A DNA stretch of 64,000 bases from Actinomadura sp. K4S16 (GTDB lineage: Bacteria; Actinomycetota; Actinomycetes; Streptosporangiales; Streptosporangiaceae): contig NZ_BDDE01000020.1 of assembly GCF_008327685.1 (NCBI RefSeq), positions 186,001-250,000 of the forward strand. The letters run 5' to 3'. The position numbers and the translations under genes were made by a program. The notes beneath the pieces were generated by a model. That model was given only the letters and a program-made list of their open reading frames with translations. It did not search any database and was not told the origin of the DNA. This document shows, piece by piece, positions 7,996 to 16,629 of this stretch (its first letter is position 1; each line of letters starts with the position of its first letter).

Positions 7996-8033
7996 GTCAG
8001 GGGCGGCACCCCCGGGAGGGTGCCGCCCCTGAC
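7996..8033. terminator. Bidirectional hairpin terminator
   Basis: GTCAGGGGCGGCACCC (7996-8011) pairs with GGGTGCCGCCCCTGAC (8018-8033) around a 6-base loop. It lies between the plus-strand orphan gene and the minus-strand tRNA-Ser gene and can serve both. Confidence 0.8.
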
Positions 8034-8050
8034 GTCCTGCCAGTCCAACG

Positions 8051-8138
8051 TGGCGGTGGTGGTGGGATTCGAACCCACGGAAGGTTGCCCTTCACACGCT
8101 TTCGAGGCGTGCGCCCTCGTCCACTAGGCGACACCACC
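8051..8138 (-). tRNA. tRNA-Ser (anticodon CGA)
   Basis: An 88-nt class II tRNA on the minus strand. The acceptor GGTGGTG pairs with CACCACC, discriminator G is followed by an encoded CCA, the T-arm is GTGGG-TTCGAAT-CCCAC, there is a long variable arm, and the anticodon loop is CTCGAAA. It reads UCG serine codons. Confidence 0.95.
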
Positions 8139-8148
8139 GCGGGAGAGC

Positions 8149-8631
8149 CTACCCGACTCTGCGGCGCGCGAAGAACTCGATTAGCGGGGCGGCGCACTCC
8201 TCCGCCATGACTTCGGCGATCACCTCGGGGCGGTGGTTGAGCCGGCGGTCGCGGACGACGTCCCACAGCGACCCGACCGCGCCTGCCTTCGGGTCGACCG
8301 CGCCGTAGACGACGCGGTCCAGCCGCGCCTGGACGGACGCCCCGGCGCACATCGTGCACGGCTCCAGCGTCACGACGAGCGTGCAGCCGGACAGCCGCCA
8401 CCCGCCGAGCGCCGCCGCCGCGCGCCGCATCGCGACGATCTCCGCGTGGCCGGTGGGGTCGGCGGTCCGCTCGCGCTCGTTGCGGCCCGTTCCGATGATC
8501 TCGCCGGACGCGTCCAGGACGACGGCGCCGACCGGGATCTCCCCGTCCTCGGCGGCCTCCCGGGCCGCTTCCAGGGCCCGGAGCATCGCCGGACGGAACC
8601 GCTCGACGACCGGATCGCGCGCGTCAGTCAC
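8149..8631 (-). CDS. tadA: tRNA-specific adenosine-34 deaminase
   Basis: It converts A34 of tRNA-Arg(ACG) to inosine. The zinc-deaminase core shows HAE at residues 62-64 (ligand and catalytic Glu) and PCTMC at 91-95 (two Cys ligands), with the NERERTADPTGHAE and LEPCTMCAGAS signatures. The length of 160 aa is normal. I place the start at the GTG at 8631, which overlaps the stop of the upstream partner gene (GTGACTGA); the frame extends to an ATG at 8664. It forms an operon with the tadA-associated gene and lies next to a tRNA gene. Confidence 0.93.
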   Translation of the reverse strand: MTDARDPVVERFRPAMLRALEAAREAAEDGEIPVGAVVLDASGEIIGTGRNERERTADPTGHAEIVAMRRAAAALGGWRLSGCTLVVTLEPCTMCAGASVQARLDRVVYGAVDPKAGAVGSLWDVVRDRRLNHRPEVIAEVMAEECAAPLIEFFARRRVG

Positions 8632-9061
8632 GGAGGCGGTCGAACTCCTCGCCGAAGCCGGCATGCTCGGCGACGGTGAGGAGCGCGTCGCCGGGGAGGG
8701 CGCGCTCGCCGAGTTCGCCGAGCCGCTTGGCGTCGAGGTCGAAGTCCTCCAGCAGGTCGGCGTCGCCGGCGGCGTCGCCTTCCGGCACCTCGCCGACGAG
8801 CTGCTGGAACAGGGAGCCGAGCCCGTCCTCGCGGACGGCGGAGATGTAGGCGCGCGGCTCGTCGTCGCGGTCGAGCCGGACGATCGCGAACCAGTCGTCG
8901 TCCTGCTCGACCAGCAGCAGGACCGGATCTCCGGAGGACTCGAAGGCGGCCTCCCGCATCAGGTCGGCGACGTCGTCGACGTTCTCCGCCTCTGCGAGCA
9001 CGGCCTCCGTCCCGACCCAGCCCTGGGGGGTCTGCGCGAACACGGCGGCGAAGTAGGACAC
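8624..9061 (-). CDS. tRNA adenosine deaminase-associated protein
   Basis: A 145-residue acidic protein of the actinobacterial family found directly upstream of tadA. Its N-terminus (SYFAAVFAQTPQGWVGTEAVL), the central LLVEQDDDWFAIVRLD strand pair and the C-terminal GDALLTVAEHAGFGEEFDRL helix are the conserved parts. It starts with GTG at 9061, and its stop overlaps the tadA start, so the two should be translationally coupled. The role is unknown; a partner or regulator of TadA is a guess from conserved neighbourhood. A diverged paralogue lies at 10701-11192. Confidence 0.85.
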   Translation of the reverse strand: MSYFAAVFAQTPQGWVGTEAVLAEAENVDDVADLMREAAFESSGDPVLLLVEQDDDWFAIVRLDRDDEPRAYISAVREDGLGSLFQQLVGEVPEGDAAGDADLLEDFDLDAKRLGELGERALPGDALLTVAEHAGFGEEFDRLRD

Positions 9062-9247
9062 GTGCTCATTGTGGCCCAGGCGGCCGACCCGGTCACACCC
9101 CCCGCGCACGGGAATCGGCGGCCGGGTGCCCGGAAACGGTTGTGAATAAACTTCGCGTTCTCGTCCGGTGGCGGACGTCCGGCGTTCTTCCCCCGCGTCA
9201 CCCGAATCCGCATACTGCTCAGCGATCGCCATCCCGGGAGGAGTGCC

Positions 9248-10567
9248 ATGGGTGCGGACGAACTGACCAGGCGCGGTTTTCTGGCGGGGACGGCGGGCGC
9301 CGCGGCGATCATCGCGGCGGGCGCCGCCGGGGGCTCGTCCACCCAGGCCCACGCGGCGGAGCTGGCCGCCGCCAAGCGCGCCCCGATCGCCGAGCTTCCC
9401 GATCCGGAGGAGTCCGGCATCGACCACATCGTCGTCGTGATGATGGAGAACCGGTCCTTCGACCACTACATGGGCTGGCTGCCCGGCGCGGACGGCCGCC
9501 AGGCCGGGCTCACCTTCACCGACGCCGACGGCAACGCGCACGACACCCACCACCTGAAGGTGCCGTGGGGCTGCGGCTTCAACGATCCCGACCACTCCTA
9601 CCAGGGCGGCAGGACCGAGTACAACGGCGGCGAGTGCGACGGATGGCTGCGCGCCGGCGACAACGACGTGTTCTCCATCGGCTACTACGAGGGCCCCGAC
9701 CTCGGCTTCCACGGGCACGCCGCCCTCGACTGGACGGTCTGCGACCGCTACTTCCCGGCGATCATGTCGTCCACGTTCCCCAACCGGATCTTCCAGCACG
9801 CCGGGCAGACCGACCGGATCTCCAACGCGCTGACGATCTCCGAGACCACCACCGTCTGGGACCGCCTCAAGGCCAAGGGCGTCTCCTGCCGGTACTACTT
9901 CAGCGACGTCCCGTTCACCGCGCTGTGGGGCCTGCGGCACCTCGACATCAGCCGGAACATCGCGGAGTTCCGGAACGACGCCCGCAACGGGCGGCTGCCC
10001 GCGGTCAGCTTCGTCGAGCCCGCCTTCCTCGGCGAGCTCTTCCTGCCCGGCATGTCCGAGGACGAGCACCCGCTCGCCGACATCCGCTTCGGGCAGGCCT
10101 TCCTCAACGAGGTCTACAGGGCGCTCGTCACCTCGCCGAACTGGCCCCGCACCCTCTTCGTGATCAACTACGACGAGTGGGGCGGGTTCTTCGACCACGT
10201 CCCGCCGCCGGAGGGCCCCGACCCGCGGCCCGACCTCGGCACCGCGCTGCGCGGCTTCCGCGTCCCGTGCCTGCTGATCTCCCCGCGGGCGCGGCGCGGG
10301 GCCGTCGCGCACGAGGTGTACGACCACACGTCCGTCCTGAAGGCGATCGAGTGGCGCTGGGGCCTGGAGCCGCTGACCGTGCGGGACGCCGAGGCCCGCA
10401 ACATCGCCGAGGTCCTGAACTTCACCGACCCGCCCGACCTGCACGCGCCCCGCTACGACGCCAGGCGGCCGATCAGCCTCGGCTGCCTCGACCCGCAGCA
10501 CAGCCACACCGGGGACGACTGGGCGGGCCTGTACGACTACGCCCGCCGCAAGGGCTTCCCCCGCTGA
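9248..10567 (+). CDS. Tat-exported phosphoesterase (phospholipase C-like)
   Basis: A secreted phosphoesterase of the phospholipase C/acid phosphatase superfamily (439 aa). The N-terminus carries a twin-arginine signal, TRRGFLAGTAG at residues 7-17, followed by an Ala-rich stretch ending near AHA-AEL. Family motifs are ENRSFDHY (67-74) and YDEWGGFFDH (308-317), both metal-site segments, plus VYDHTSVLKAIEWRW near 360. GGGAGGAG precedes the ATG. It may release phosphate or attack phospholipids outside the cell; the exact substrate is not predictable. It lies between the two tadA-associated paralogues on the opposite strand. Confidence 0.88.
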   Translation: MGADELTRRGFLAGTAGAAAIIAAGAAGGSSTQAHAAELAAAKRAPIAELPDPEESGIDHIVVVMMENRSFDHYMGWLPGADGRQAGLTFTDADGNAHDTHHLKVPWGCGFNDPDHSYQGGRTEYNGGECDGWLRAGDNDVFSIGYYEGPDLGFHGHAALDWTVCDRYFPAIMSSTFPNRIFQHAGQTDRISNALTISETTTVWDRLKAKGVSCRYYFSDVPFTALWGLRHLDISRNIAEFRNDARNGRLPAVSFVEPAFLGELFLPGMSEDEHPLADIRFGQAFLNEVYRALVTSPNWPRTLFVINYDEWGGFFDHVPPPEGPDPRPDLGTALRGFRVPCLLISPRARRGAVAHEVYDHTSVLKAIEWRWGLEPLTVRDAEARNIAEVLNFTDPPDLHAPRYDARRPISLGCLDPQHSHTGDDWAGLYDYARRKGFPR

Positions 10568-10700
10568 CCGCTCAGCGATCGACGCCGAACCGGCTGATGG
10601 CGGCGGTCAACGGGCCATGGACGGCGTCGAGCCCACCGGCGACGGCGACGCCCACCTGGCCGGAGTGGCCCTCTGATCTGCCCGCCCGGAGTCGGGTCGG

Positions 10701-11192
10701 CTAGGAGATGGTGTCGAGGGCGCGTTCGAAGGCGGGGGCGAAACCGATGCGGCCGGCGATGCTGAGCAGCATCTCGTCCGGGTAGAGCTCCAGGTCGCCG
10801 GAGATCGCGCCGAGCTCCATCTCGTCCAGCCCGAGGTCGGCGAAGATCGACATGTCGCCGACCGGGAGGACCTGGTCGAGCTCCTCCTCGTCGGGGATCG
10901 GGATGTCCAGGTAGTCGAGCACCTGGCCGGCGAGCGGCCAGTCGACCGAGGCGGTGACGTCCGACAGGAACACCATGACCTCGTCGCCGAGCAGGCGGAT
11001 CGCGACGAAGAAGTCGTCGCCGACCGAGACCAGGCCGACCGTGCCGCCGAGGCTCGGCTGCTGGCGCAGGGCATGGATCAGCCCCGCGAGGTCCTCGGTC
11101 AGCGCCACCGGAAGGATCTCGGCCTCCCAGCCCTCGTCTTCCCGGTACACCACGACGGCGAAGTCCGTCGCGTCCACATCCGTCATTTCCAC
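10701..11192 (-). CDS. Second tRNA adenosine deaminase-associated-type protein (paralogue)
   Basis: A 163-residue acidic protein sharing the plan of the 8624-9061 product: an N-terminal FAVVVYREDEGWEAEILPVAL strand, a central VGDDFFVAIRLLGDEVMVFLSD, and the same closing PDEMLLSIAGRIGFAPAFERALD helix (compare PGDALLTVAEHAGFGEEFDRL). The two are clearly related but diverged. It is separated from tadA by an opposite-strand phosphoesterase gene. The start is either GTG 11192 or ATG 11186, the latter with GGGGTGG upstream. Function is unknown. Confidence 0.75.
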   Translation of the reverse strand: MEMTDVDATDFAVVVYREDEGWEAEILPVALTEDLAGLIHALRQQPSLGGTVGLVSVGDDFFVAIRLLGDEVMVFLSDVTASVDWPLAGQVLDYLDIPIPDEEELDQVLPVGDMSIFADLGLDEMELGAISGDLELYPDEMLLSIAGRIGFAPAFERALDTIS

Positions 11193-11341
11193 CCCACCGG
11201 CACGTCTCCTGCCAGGGCATGGTCGCAGATGCGGCGCGCACTCGCGTGCCCCACCACCAAACTCGCCGCCGCACCCGGCCGTGATGCCGGGAGTCAGCGC
11301 CGGATTCCGGTGCCCGGCGGCATGAACCTAACCGATCTGGA

Positions 11342-11671
11342 TCAATTGATGCGGAACGTGCGGCGGCGAAGTGCCGCGTGGATCCGCGCGCGCCGGGAGC
11401 GGTGAGGGGTCACCCGGCGGCGCAGCTCGCGCGCCTCGGCCAGTTCGCGCAGGAAGACCGCCCTGCGGCGGAGGTGCTCGCGCACCTGCTCGGGGGAGAT
11501 GTCGCCCTGGGGTCCGGGGCGCGTCGGGGAGTCCTCACCTGTGACTTCGGTCACCGCGGGGTCGGCGGACGGGGGCTCTGAGCCGGGAGCCGAGGTGGGC
11601 GCGGGCGGATCGGGGGCTGAGCCCCGGACCCAAGAGCGGCCGCTCGGCTGCTGATCGCTCTCGCTGTTCAT
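11342..11671 (-). CDS. Small basic conserved actinobacterial protein
   Basis: 109 residues: a disordered Pro/Ser/Glu-rich first half and a basic helical second half (EHLRRRAVFLRELAEARELRRRVTPHRSRRARIHAALRRRTFR). The second half resembles a short family found upstream of upp in streptomycetes, as I recall it; no function is known to me. The Arg-rich helices suggest RNA, DNA or membrane contact. It is divergent from upp, sharing a short promoter region. Confidence 0.6.
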   Translation of the reverse strand: MNSESDQQPSGRSWVRGSAPDPPAPTSAPGSEPPSADPAVTEVTGEDSPTRPGPQGDISPEQVREHLRRRAVFLRELAEARELRRRVTPHRSRRARIHAALRRRTFRIN

Positions 11672-11748
11672 ATGGCCATCCTGCCCAGCTCAGCGGCGTC
11701 CTATCCTGCGGCCCCGGACCGCCCCGGCCGGTGGGCTACGGTGAGCGC

Positions 11749-12387
11749 ATGCAGACCCTCGCCGTCGACCACCCGCTCGTCGCGCACAAGCTCACCACGC
11801 TGCGGGACGCCCGCACCGACTCCCCCACGTTCCGCCGGCTGGCCGACGAACTGGTCACCCTGCTCGCCTACGAGGCGACCCGCGACGTCAGGGTCGCCGA
11901 GGTCACCGTGCAGACGCCGCTCGTCCAGGCGCAGGGCGTCCAGCTCGCGAGCCCGAAGCCGCTCGTGGTACCGATCCTGCGCGCGGGCCTCGGGATGCTG
12001 GACGGCATGACGCGGCTGCTGCCCACCGCCGAGGTCGGCTTCCTCGGCATGGTCCGCGACGAGGGCACCCTGCAGGCCGAGACCTACGCGACGCGGCTGC
12101 CGGACGACCTGTCCGGGCGGCAGTGCTACGTCCTCGACCCGATGCTCGCGACCGGCGGGACGCTCGCCGCCGCCATCCGGCTGCTGATCGAGCGCGGCGC
12201 CGACGACGTGACGGCGCTCTGCCTCCTCGCCGCCCCTGAGGGGCTGAAGTACCTGGAGCAGGCGTTCTCCGACATCTCGGCGCCCATCAAGGTGGTCACG
12301 GCCGCGATCGACTCCCACCTCAACGAGCAGGGCTTCATCATGCCGGGCCTGGGCGACGCGGGGGACCGGCTCTACGGCGTCGTCTGA
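11749..12387 (+). CDS. upp: Uracil phosphoribosyltransferase
   Basis: It salvages uracil to UMP using PRPP. The 212-residue protein shows VPILRAGLGM (74-83), the PRPP-binding loop DPMLATGGT at 130-138 and the C-terminal uracil-binding GLGDAGDRLYG. Length and motifs are standard. I chose the ATG at 11749 (MQTLAVDHPLV...) as in homologues; the frame opens a little earlier at 11731. Monocistronic; the next plus-strand gene is 173 bases away. Confidence 0.96.
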   Translation: MQTLAVDHPLVAHKLTTLRDARTDSPTFRRLADELVTLLAYEATRDVRVAEVTVQTPLVQAQGVQLASPKPLVVPILRAGLGMLDGMTRLLPTAEVGFLGMVRDEGTLQAETYATRLPDDLSGRQCYVLDPMLATGGTLAAAIRLLIERGADDVTALCLLAAPEGLKYLEQAFSDISAPIKVVTAAIDSHLNEQGFIMPGLGDAGDRLYGVV

Positions 12388-12476
12388 CCCGCCCGCCGGA
12401 GCCTCTCGGCCCCGCCGAGACCCGACGTGACCTGCGATGTTCGTTCCGGACGGCGCGGGGGTACCACCACCCTTAC

Positions 12477-12496
12477 GGAACGCGAGCGCGCGTTCC
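12477..12496. promoter_or_regulatory. Palindrome upstream of the small helical protein gene
   Basis: GGAACGCG-AGCG-CGCGTTCC is a perfect 8+8 inverted repeat 65 bases before the ATG at 12561. It is placed like an operator; no regulator can be assigned. Confidence 0.4.
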
Positions 12497-12560
12497 CCTC
12501 CGCCGTCCCGGCACAGGGGACCGTTACGGACCGGGCGGCGCGAGCGAGCTTCGGGGACAC

Positions 12561-12824
12561 ATGATGGCTCACCCAGGGGATGGCGACCTGCCGCGCTACA
12601 CCGAGATCGGGGAAAGGCTCACCGAGGAGTTCCGCGAGGTCCACGGCGCCGACACGGTGGAGCGGTGCGTCTCCGCCGCGCGGTACGGCGCCGAGGAGGT
12701 CACCGGATCGGCGCCGCCCGCCCTCGTCGAGCGGATCGCGCGCCGGCACCTGGAGGTGCTGGCGACGGTCGCGGCCGAGAAGCGGCGCAAGGCGCGCCGC
12801 TCGTCGCTCGACAACGCGCCCTAG
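12561..12824 (+). CDS. Small helical protein (three-helix-bundle dimerisation type)
   Basis: 87 residues, almost all helical by pattern (YTEIGERLTEEFREVHGADTVERCVSAARYGAEEVTG, then PALVERIARRHLEVLATVAAEKRR). It resembles the short three-helix-bundle proteins common in actinomycetes, whose role is unknown. It is not membrane-associated. The start is the ATG at 12561; no close partner gene. Confidence 0.6.
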   Translation: MMAHPGDGDLPRYTEIGERLTEEFREVHGADTVERCVSAARYGAEEVTGSAPPALVERIARRHLEVLATVAAEKRRKARRSSLDNAP

Positions 12825-12925
12825 CCGAGGGGCCCGTGCCGCGCGACGACGCGCTGCTTTGCCGCCGGTGCGGGCTGTGCGAAACTGAACCCGGGGTCCG
12901 TGGGTCAACGCTCCGGGAGGCAGCC

Positions 12926-13084
12926 GTGCCGGCCAAGAAGTACATCACGTGGGCCGCCGCGGCTTTCGTGGCGTTCTACGTCATCACGCAGCCGGACAGC
13001 GCGGCCCGATCGGTGGATACCGCGGCGTCCGGCATCTCGTCGGCCGCCGACTCCCTCGCCACCTTCGTCAACTCGCTCGCCTGA
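12926..13084 (+). CDS. Small conserved membrane protein (52 aa)
   Basis: Starts at GTG 12926 with GGGAGG (12915-12920) in place. A membrane helix (about residues 6-22, ITWAAAAFVAFYVIT) is followed by QPDSAARSVDTAASGISSAADSLATFVNSL, an amphipathic tail. I recall near-identical small proteins in streptomycetes, so it is likely real despite its size. It lies seven bases before the PH-domain membrane protein gene and probably forms an operon with it. Function is unknown. Confidence 0.7.
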   Translation: MPAKKYITWAAAAFVAFYVITQPDSAARSVDTAASGISSAADSLATFVNSLA

Positions 13085-13091
13085 GGCCGGC

Positions 13092-13715
13092 ATGAGGCTC
13101 GTGACCCCCGGCGACTCCGCGCCGGCATCCGTCAACAAGTACCTGCTCCCCCACGAGAACCAGGTGATCACTGTACGGCGGCACCCCGCCGTGCTGATGG
13201 TCCCGGTCGGGCTCCTGCTCGGCGGCCTCATCCTCGCCGGCATGCTGAGCCAGACGCTCGCCGAGAGCGGCGGCGCGGTCTTCAGCTGGGTCTGGTGGGG
13301 CTGGCTGATCCTGCTCGCCTGGTTCGTGTGGCGGGTCGCGGAGTGGTCCGTCGACTACTTCGTCATCACCAACCAGCGGATGCTGCTCACCACCGGCCTC
13401 ATCACCCGCAAGGTCGCGATGATGCCGCTGGCCAAGGTCACCGACATGAGCTTCAAGCGGACGATCACGGGCCGCATGCTCGGCTACGGGGAGTTCGTCC
13501 TGGAGTCCGCCGGTCAGGACCAGGCGCTCACCAACGTGCCCTTCCTGCCCTATCCCGAGCAGCTCTACCTCGAAGTCTGCGAAATGATCTTCCCGAACAA
13601 GAACCCGGCGCCCGAGGAGAAGCTGCCCCCGCCCCCGCCGCCGCGGCCCCGCCCGCGGGAGGACGCCCCCACCTCGTCGATGCCCAAGGACGACGGCGCC
13701 GACGGGGAGGTCTAG
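13092..13715 (+). CDS. PH-domain (bPH2/YdbS-like) membrane protein
   Basis: 207 residues. Two closely spaced membrane helices (about 35-55 and 62-80) are followed by a bacterial pleckstrin-homology-like domain (about 85-165: DYFVITNQRMLLTTGLITRKVAMMPLAKVTDMSFKR..., a strong match to the YdbS/bPH2 pattern) and a Pro-rich acidic C-terminal tail. It sits in the inner membrane with the PH domain inside the cell. Members are scaffolds of uncertain role. Likely co-transcribed with the 52-aa membrane protein just upstream. Confidence 0.88.
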   Translation: MRLVTPGDSAPASVNKYLLPHENQVITVRRHPAVLMVPVGLLLGGLILAGMLSQTLAESGGAVFSWVWWGWLILLAWFVWRVAEWSVDYFVITNQRMLLTTGLITRKVAMMPLAKVTDMSFKRTITGRMLGYGEFVLESAGQDQALTNVPFLPYPEQLYLEVCEMIFPNKNPAPEEKLPPPPPPRPRPREDAPTSSMPKDDGADGEV

Positions 13716-14208
13716 CTCCGCGCCGCTCCCGGTGACGCCGCCCGCGAGCCGCGGGAGCGCTGTGCCTGCCCGGGCCGGTCGCCGGTGAGGCGAAGGTCTC
13801 CGGAGTGAGGCCGAGACCATGCGGGACGGTCCGGATCATGCCCGTCTTGTCCCGCGCACGCCGCCCGCTCGCCCGGCCCGGGGTCGGGGCGCTTCCGCGG
13901 GAGCGGTCCCACCTCCGGGGACGGCGCAACCGGGCGGCCGGAACTGGCCGGAAAACGCGGCGGACTGATCAATATCGGCGGTCTATGCGATCTTGGGCAG
14001 ATGGTCGGATACCGTCGGCCCGGTGACAGACGTCGCGATCGACGGGAGGGGCCGCCGGCGCGAACCGGCGAACCTCGCGGCCCGTGCGCGCGGGCCCCGC
14101 GGCCGGTCTCGTCTTCTGCCGCTTCCTTGCTCTCGATGTGCGATAACTCGCAATGTGCAATCATGTCGGCACCCCAGCCGCCTGTTTACTTCCGCTAAGT
14201 GAGTCCAC
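13716..14208. other. 493-bp intergenic region without a convincing gene
   Basis: Open frames here (for example minus strand 13712-14164) are Arg/Pro-rich, lack ribosome sites and match nothing I know. The right end carries TGCGA-TAAC-TCGCA (14139-14152), a possible operator for the XRE-TPR gene that starts at 14209. Confidence 0.5.
14139..14152. promoter_or_regulatory. Inverted repeat upstream of the XRE-TPR regulator
   Basis: TGCGA-TAAC-TCGCA, 57 bases before the start codon. Placement fits an autoregulatory site; this is inference from position alone. Confidence 0.35.
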
Positions 14209-15651
14209 ATGCCGGGTCCAGGCAACGTCGGCGAACGTGTCCGCAACCTGCGGCTGACCAGACGCTTGTCGCAGGCACAACTCGCCGGTCACGACCTTTC
14301 CGACAGCTACATCTCCTTGATCGAGTCGGGCAAGCGCACGCCGACGCCGACCGTCCTGCGCATGCTGGCCGAGCGTCTCGGCTGCACCCCCGAGTACCTC
14401 GCCGAGGGCGTCGAGCCTGAGCAGCGCGCCCACCTGGAGGTGCGGGAACGCCACGCCCACCTGGCCCTGCTGCGCGGGGACGCCGCCACGGCCGAGGCCG
14501 GGTTCGACGAGGTGATCGCCCGCAGCGACGACCCGGACCTCACGGCCCGCGCCCGCTGGGGCCGCGCCCGCGCCCTCGAGGAGCTGGGCCGCACCGACCG
14601 CGCGATCGCGCTGTTCGAGGAGCTGCGCGAGCAGGCCGAGCGCGACCCGGGCCGGGCCAGCTGGCTGCCGCCGGTGATCGCGCTGGCCCGGACGTACCAC
14701 GCCGTCGGCGACCTGGGGCAGGCCATCGCGCTCGGCGAGCGCGCCCTCGAACGGCTGGAGCGGCTCGGCCTCCATGCCGGCCACGAGTACACCGAGGCCG
14801 GACGCATCCTGCTGCTCGCCTATGTGGATCGCTCCGATCCCGCCCGCGCCCACGAGCTGGGACGCCGCCTCCTCCATCCCCAGGGGGGCGAGGACGCCGA
14901 GCCGCTGAGCGTCCACTACCAGCGGGCCAGCATGCGCGCCCTGGACGAGGCTGCGGTCGGCGACTCCCTCTACTTCGCCGACCAGGCCCTCGCCGCGCGC
15001 ACGGACACGCCCCCCAGGCAGGCGGAGGCGCGCCTCGCCCTCGCCGGAGCCAAAGCGCTACTCAGGGGCGTCGAGCCGTTCTCCGTCGCCGCGCCGCCCG
15101 ACGCCGCGCCGCCCGGTGAGTACGGGTTCGAGCGTCCGCGCCAGGAAGGCACCCGCGAGGCGGCCCAGGAGGCGCTCACCCTCCTCCAGACCGCGACCGG
15201 CCTCGACGACGCCGAGTCCACCGAGAGCACCATCGCCAAGGCCCGCGCGCTCGTCCTCATCGGCGAGTTGGACGAGGCCATCGCCGCGCTCGAACAGTTC
15301 CTCGACACCGGCATGGCCCTCGCCGCCCCCGCGAGCGACTCCTCGCTGGCGCCTCAGCCCGCGGACGAGATGGGCGTCCGCACCCAGAAGACCGTTCTGG
15401 CCCGCCTTGTCCTTGCCCGTGCACGGGTCGCCCAGGGGAACACCACGGCCGCGGAGGTCGTCCTTCGCGCCGCCTCCGAGCAGCTGGCGACCCTTCCCAA
15501 GGGCCGTCCGGCGGCGCACCTCTACCGGGAACTCGGCGAGCTCTACGAACTGACCGGGTCTTCCGACAACGCCGCCACCGCCTACCGCCAGGCATTGGAA
15601 GCGGCGGGCCTGTCGGTCTTCAACCTCGTCCCTGTGAGCGCCCAGCGCTAA
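14209..15651 (+). CDS. XRE-family regulator with TPR-repeat domain
   Basis: A 480-residue protein: an XRE helix-turn-helix at about 7-60 (VGERVRNLRLTRRLSQAQLAG, SDSYISLIESGKRTPTPTVLRMLAERLG) followed by some ten helical repeats of TPR type through the rest (for example AGFDEVIARSDDPDLTARARWGRARALEELG and GELYELTGSSDNAATAYRQALEAAG). This build is common in actinomycetes as peptide- or partner-sensing regulators linked to development. No partner gene for a signal peptide is seen next to it. It reads as a single transcription unit. Confidence 0.88.
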   Translation: MPGPGNVGERVRNLRLTRRLSQAQLAGHDLSDSYISLIESGKRTPTPTVLRMLAERLGCTPEYLAEGVEPEQRAHLEVRERHAHLALLRGDAATAEAGFDEVIARSDDPDLTARARWGRARALEELGRTDRAIALFEELREQAERDPGRASWLPPVIALARTYHAVGDLGQAIALGERALERLERLGLHAGHEYTEAGRILLLAYVDRSDPARAHELGRRLLHPQGGEDAEPLSVHYQRASMRALDEAAVGDSLYFADQALAARTDTPPRQAEARLALAGAKALLRGVEPFSVAAPPDAAPPGEYGFERPRQEGTREAAQEALTLLQTATGLDDAESTESTIAKARALVLIGELDEAIAALEQFLDTGMALAAPASDSSLAPQPADEMGVRTQKTVLARLVLARARVAQGNTTAAEVVLRAASEQLATLPKGRPAAHLYRELGELYELTGSSDNAATAYRQALEAAGLSVFNLVPVSAQR

Positions 15652-15740
15652 GACCCGAGGGGTAGGAGAGGCGGCCGCGACAGCGCGTGCCGCCTCGTCC
15701 TGTGTCGGGGCGGAATAAAGCGCGGAGCGCGGATGTCGTA

Positions 15741-15759
15741 TCATCCAGACATGGGATGA
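15741..15759. promoter_or_regulatory. Possible GntR operator
   Basis: TCATCC-N7-GGATGA is an inverted repeat ending 20 bases before the start of the GntR-family gene at 15780, the usual place for autoregulation. Confidence 0.45.
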
Positions 15760-15779
15760 CTGGTTGACTGGAGGTTCGG

Positions 15780-16478
15780 GTGACTCTGCGGACGGCACGG
15801 CGGTCCTCGCTGGTCGACCAGGTGATCGAGCAGCTCAGGGGCGAGATCACCGGGGGCGGCTGGCCGGTGGGCGCCAAGATCCCGCCGGAGCCGGTGCTGT
15901 CGGAGACGCTCGGCGTCGGGCGCAACACCGTCCGGGAGGCCGTGCGGGCGCTGACCCACGCGGGGCTTCTGGAGAGCCGCCAGGGCGACGGGACGTACGT
16001 GCGCGCGACGAGCGAGCTGTCCGGGGCCGTCCGGCGGCGGCTGGAGCGGGCGGAACTCGTCGAGATCCTGGAGGTCCGGCGGGGGTTCGAGGTCGAGGCG
16101 GCCAGGCTCGCCGCGACCCGGCGCACGGAGGCCGACATCGCCGCCATCGCGGTCGCCCTCGCGCGCAGGGACGCGGCATGGGCGGCGGGCGAGCACTCGG
16201 CGTTCGTCGAGGCCGACCTCGAATTCCACACCGCCGTCGTCGAGGCCACCCACAACCGCGTCCTGACCGACCTGTACCGCGACTTCAGCGCCGCGCTCCG
16301 GGCCAGCATCGGCGCGGCCGGGAGCCTGCTCGAACACGCCGACGTGCCGCACGGCCCCATCGCCGCGGCCATCGAGGCGGGGGACGCGGACGCCGCGACC
16401 CATGCGACCCATGCGTGTCTCGACCAGATCCTCGCCTCCGCCCTCACCGCTCCTGCAAAAGCTCCGCAGGAGTCCTGA
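15780..16478 (+). CDS. FadR-subfamily GntR transcriptional regulator
   Basis: 232 residues: an N-terminal winged helix (QVIEQLRGEITGGGWPVGAKIPPEPVLSETLGVGRNTVREAVRALTHAGLL, about 12-70) and an all-helical FCD effector domain with the metal/ligand-site pattern AFVEADLEFHTAVVEATHN (about 140-158). Such proteins sense organic acids or related metabolites. It starts at GTG 15780 with GGAGG upstream. It is followed after 151 bases, on the same strand, by an MFS gene it may control. Confidence 0.88.
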   Translation: MTLRTARRSSLVDQVIEQLRGEITGGGWPVGAKIPPEPVLSETLGVGRNTVREAVRALTHAGLLESRQGDGTYVRATSELSGAVRRRLERAELVEILEVRRGFEVEAARLAATRRTEADIAAIAVALARRDAAWAAGEHSAFVEADLEFHTAVVEATHNRVLTDLYRDFSAALRASIGAAGSLLEHADVPHGPIAAAIEAGDADAATHATHACLDQILASALTAPAKAPQES

Positions 16479-16629
16479 CGCGGTAAGCGCAAGCCCGTAT
16501 CGGGTCTCGCCCACCTCACGGGCGGTCGTCGTGGTGCCCGGCGGCCGTCAACGCATGGCACCGGACGCAGCAGAACCACCGCTCGGCGCGGCGATCCCGC
16601 GCTCGTGGCGGCCGAACGACGAAGGTGAC

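Noticed and set aside
13712..14246. Open frames in the 13.7-14.2 kb gap
   Set aside because: No ribosome sites, Arg/Pro-rich, mutually overlapping on both strands.
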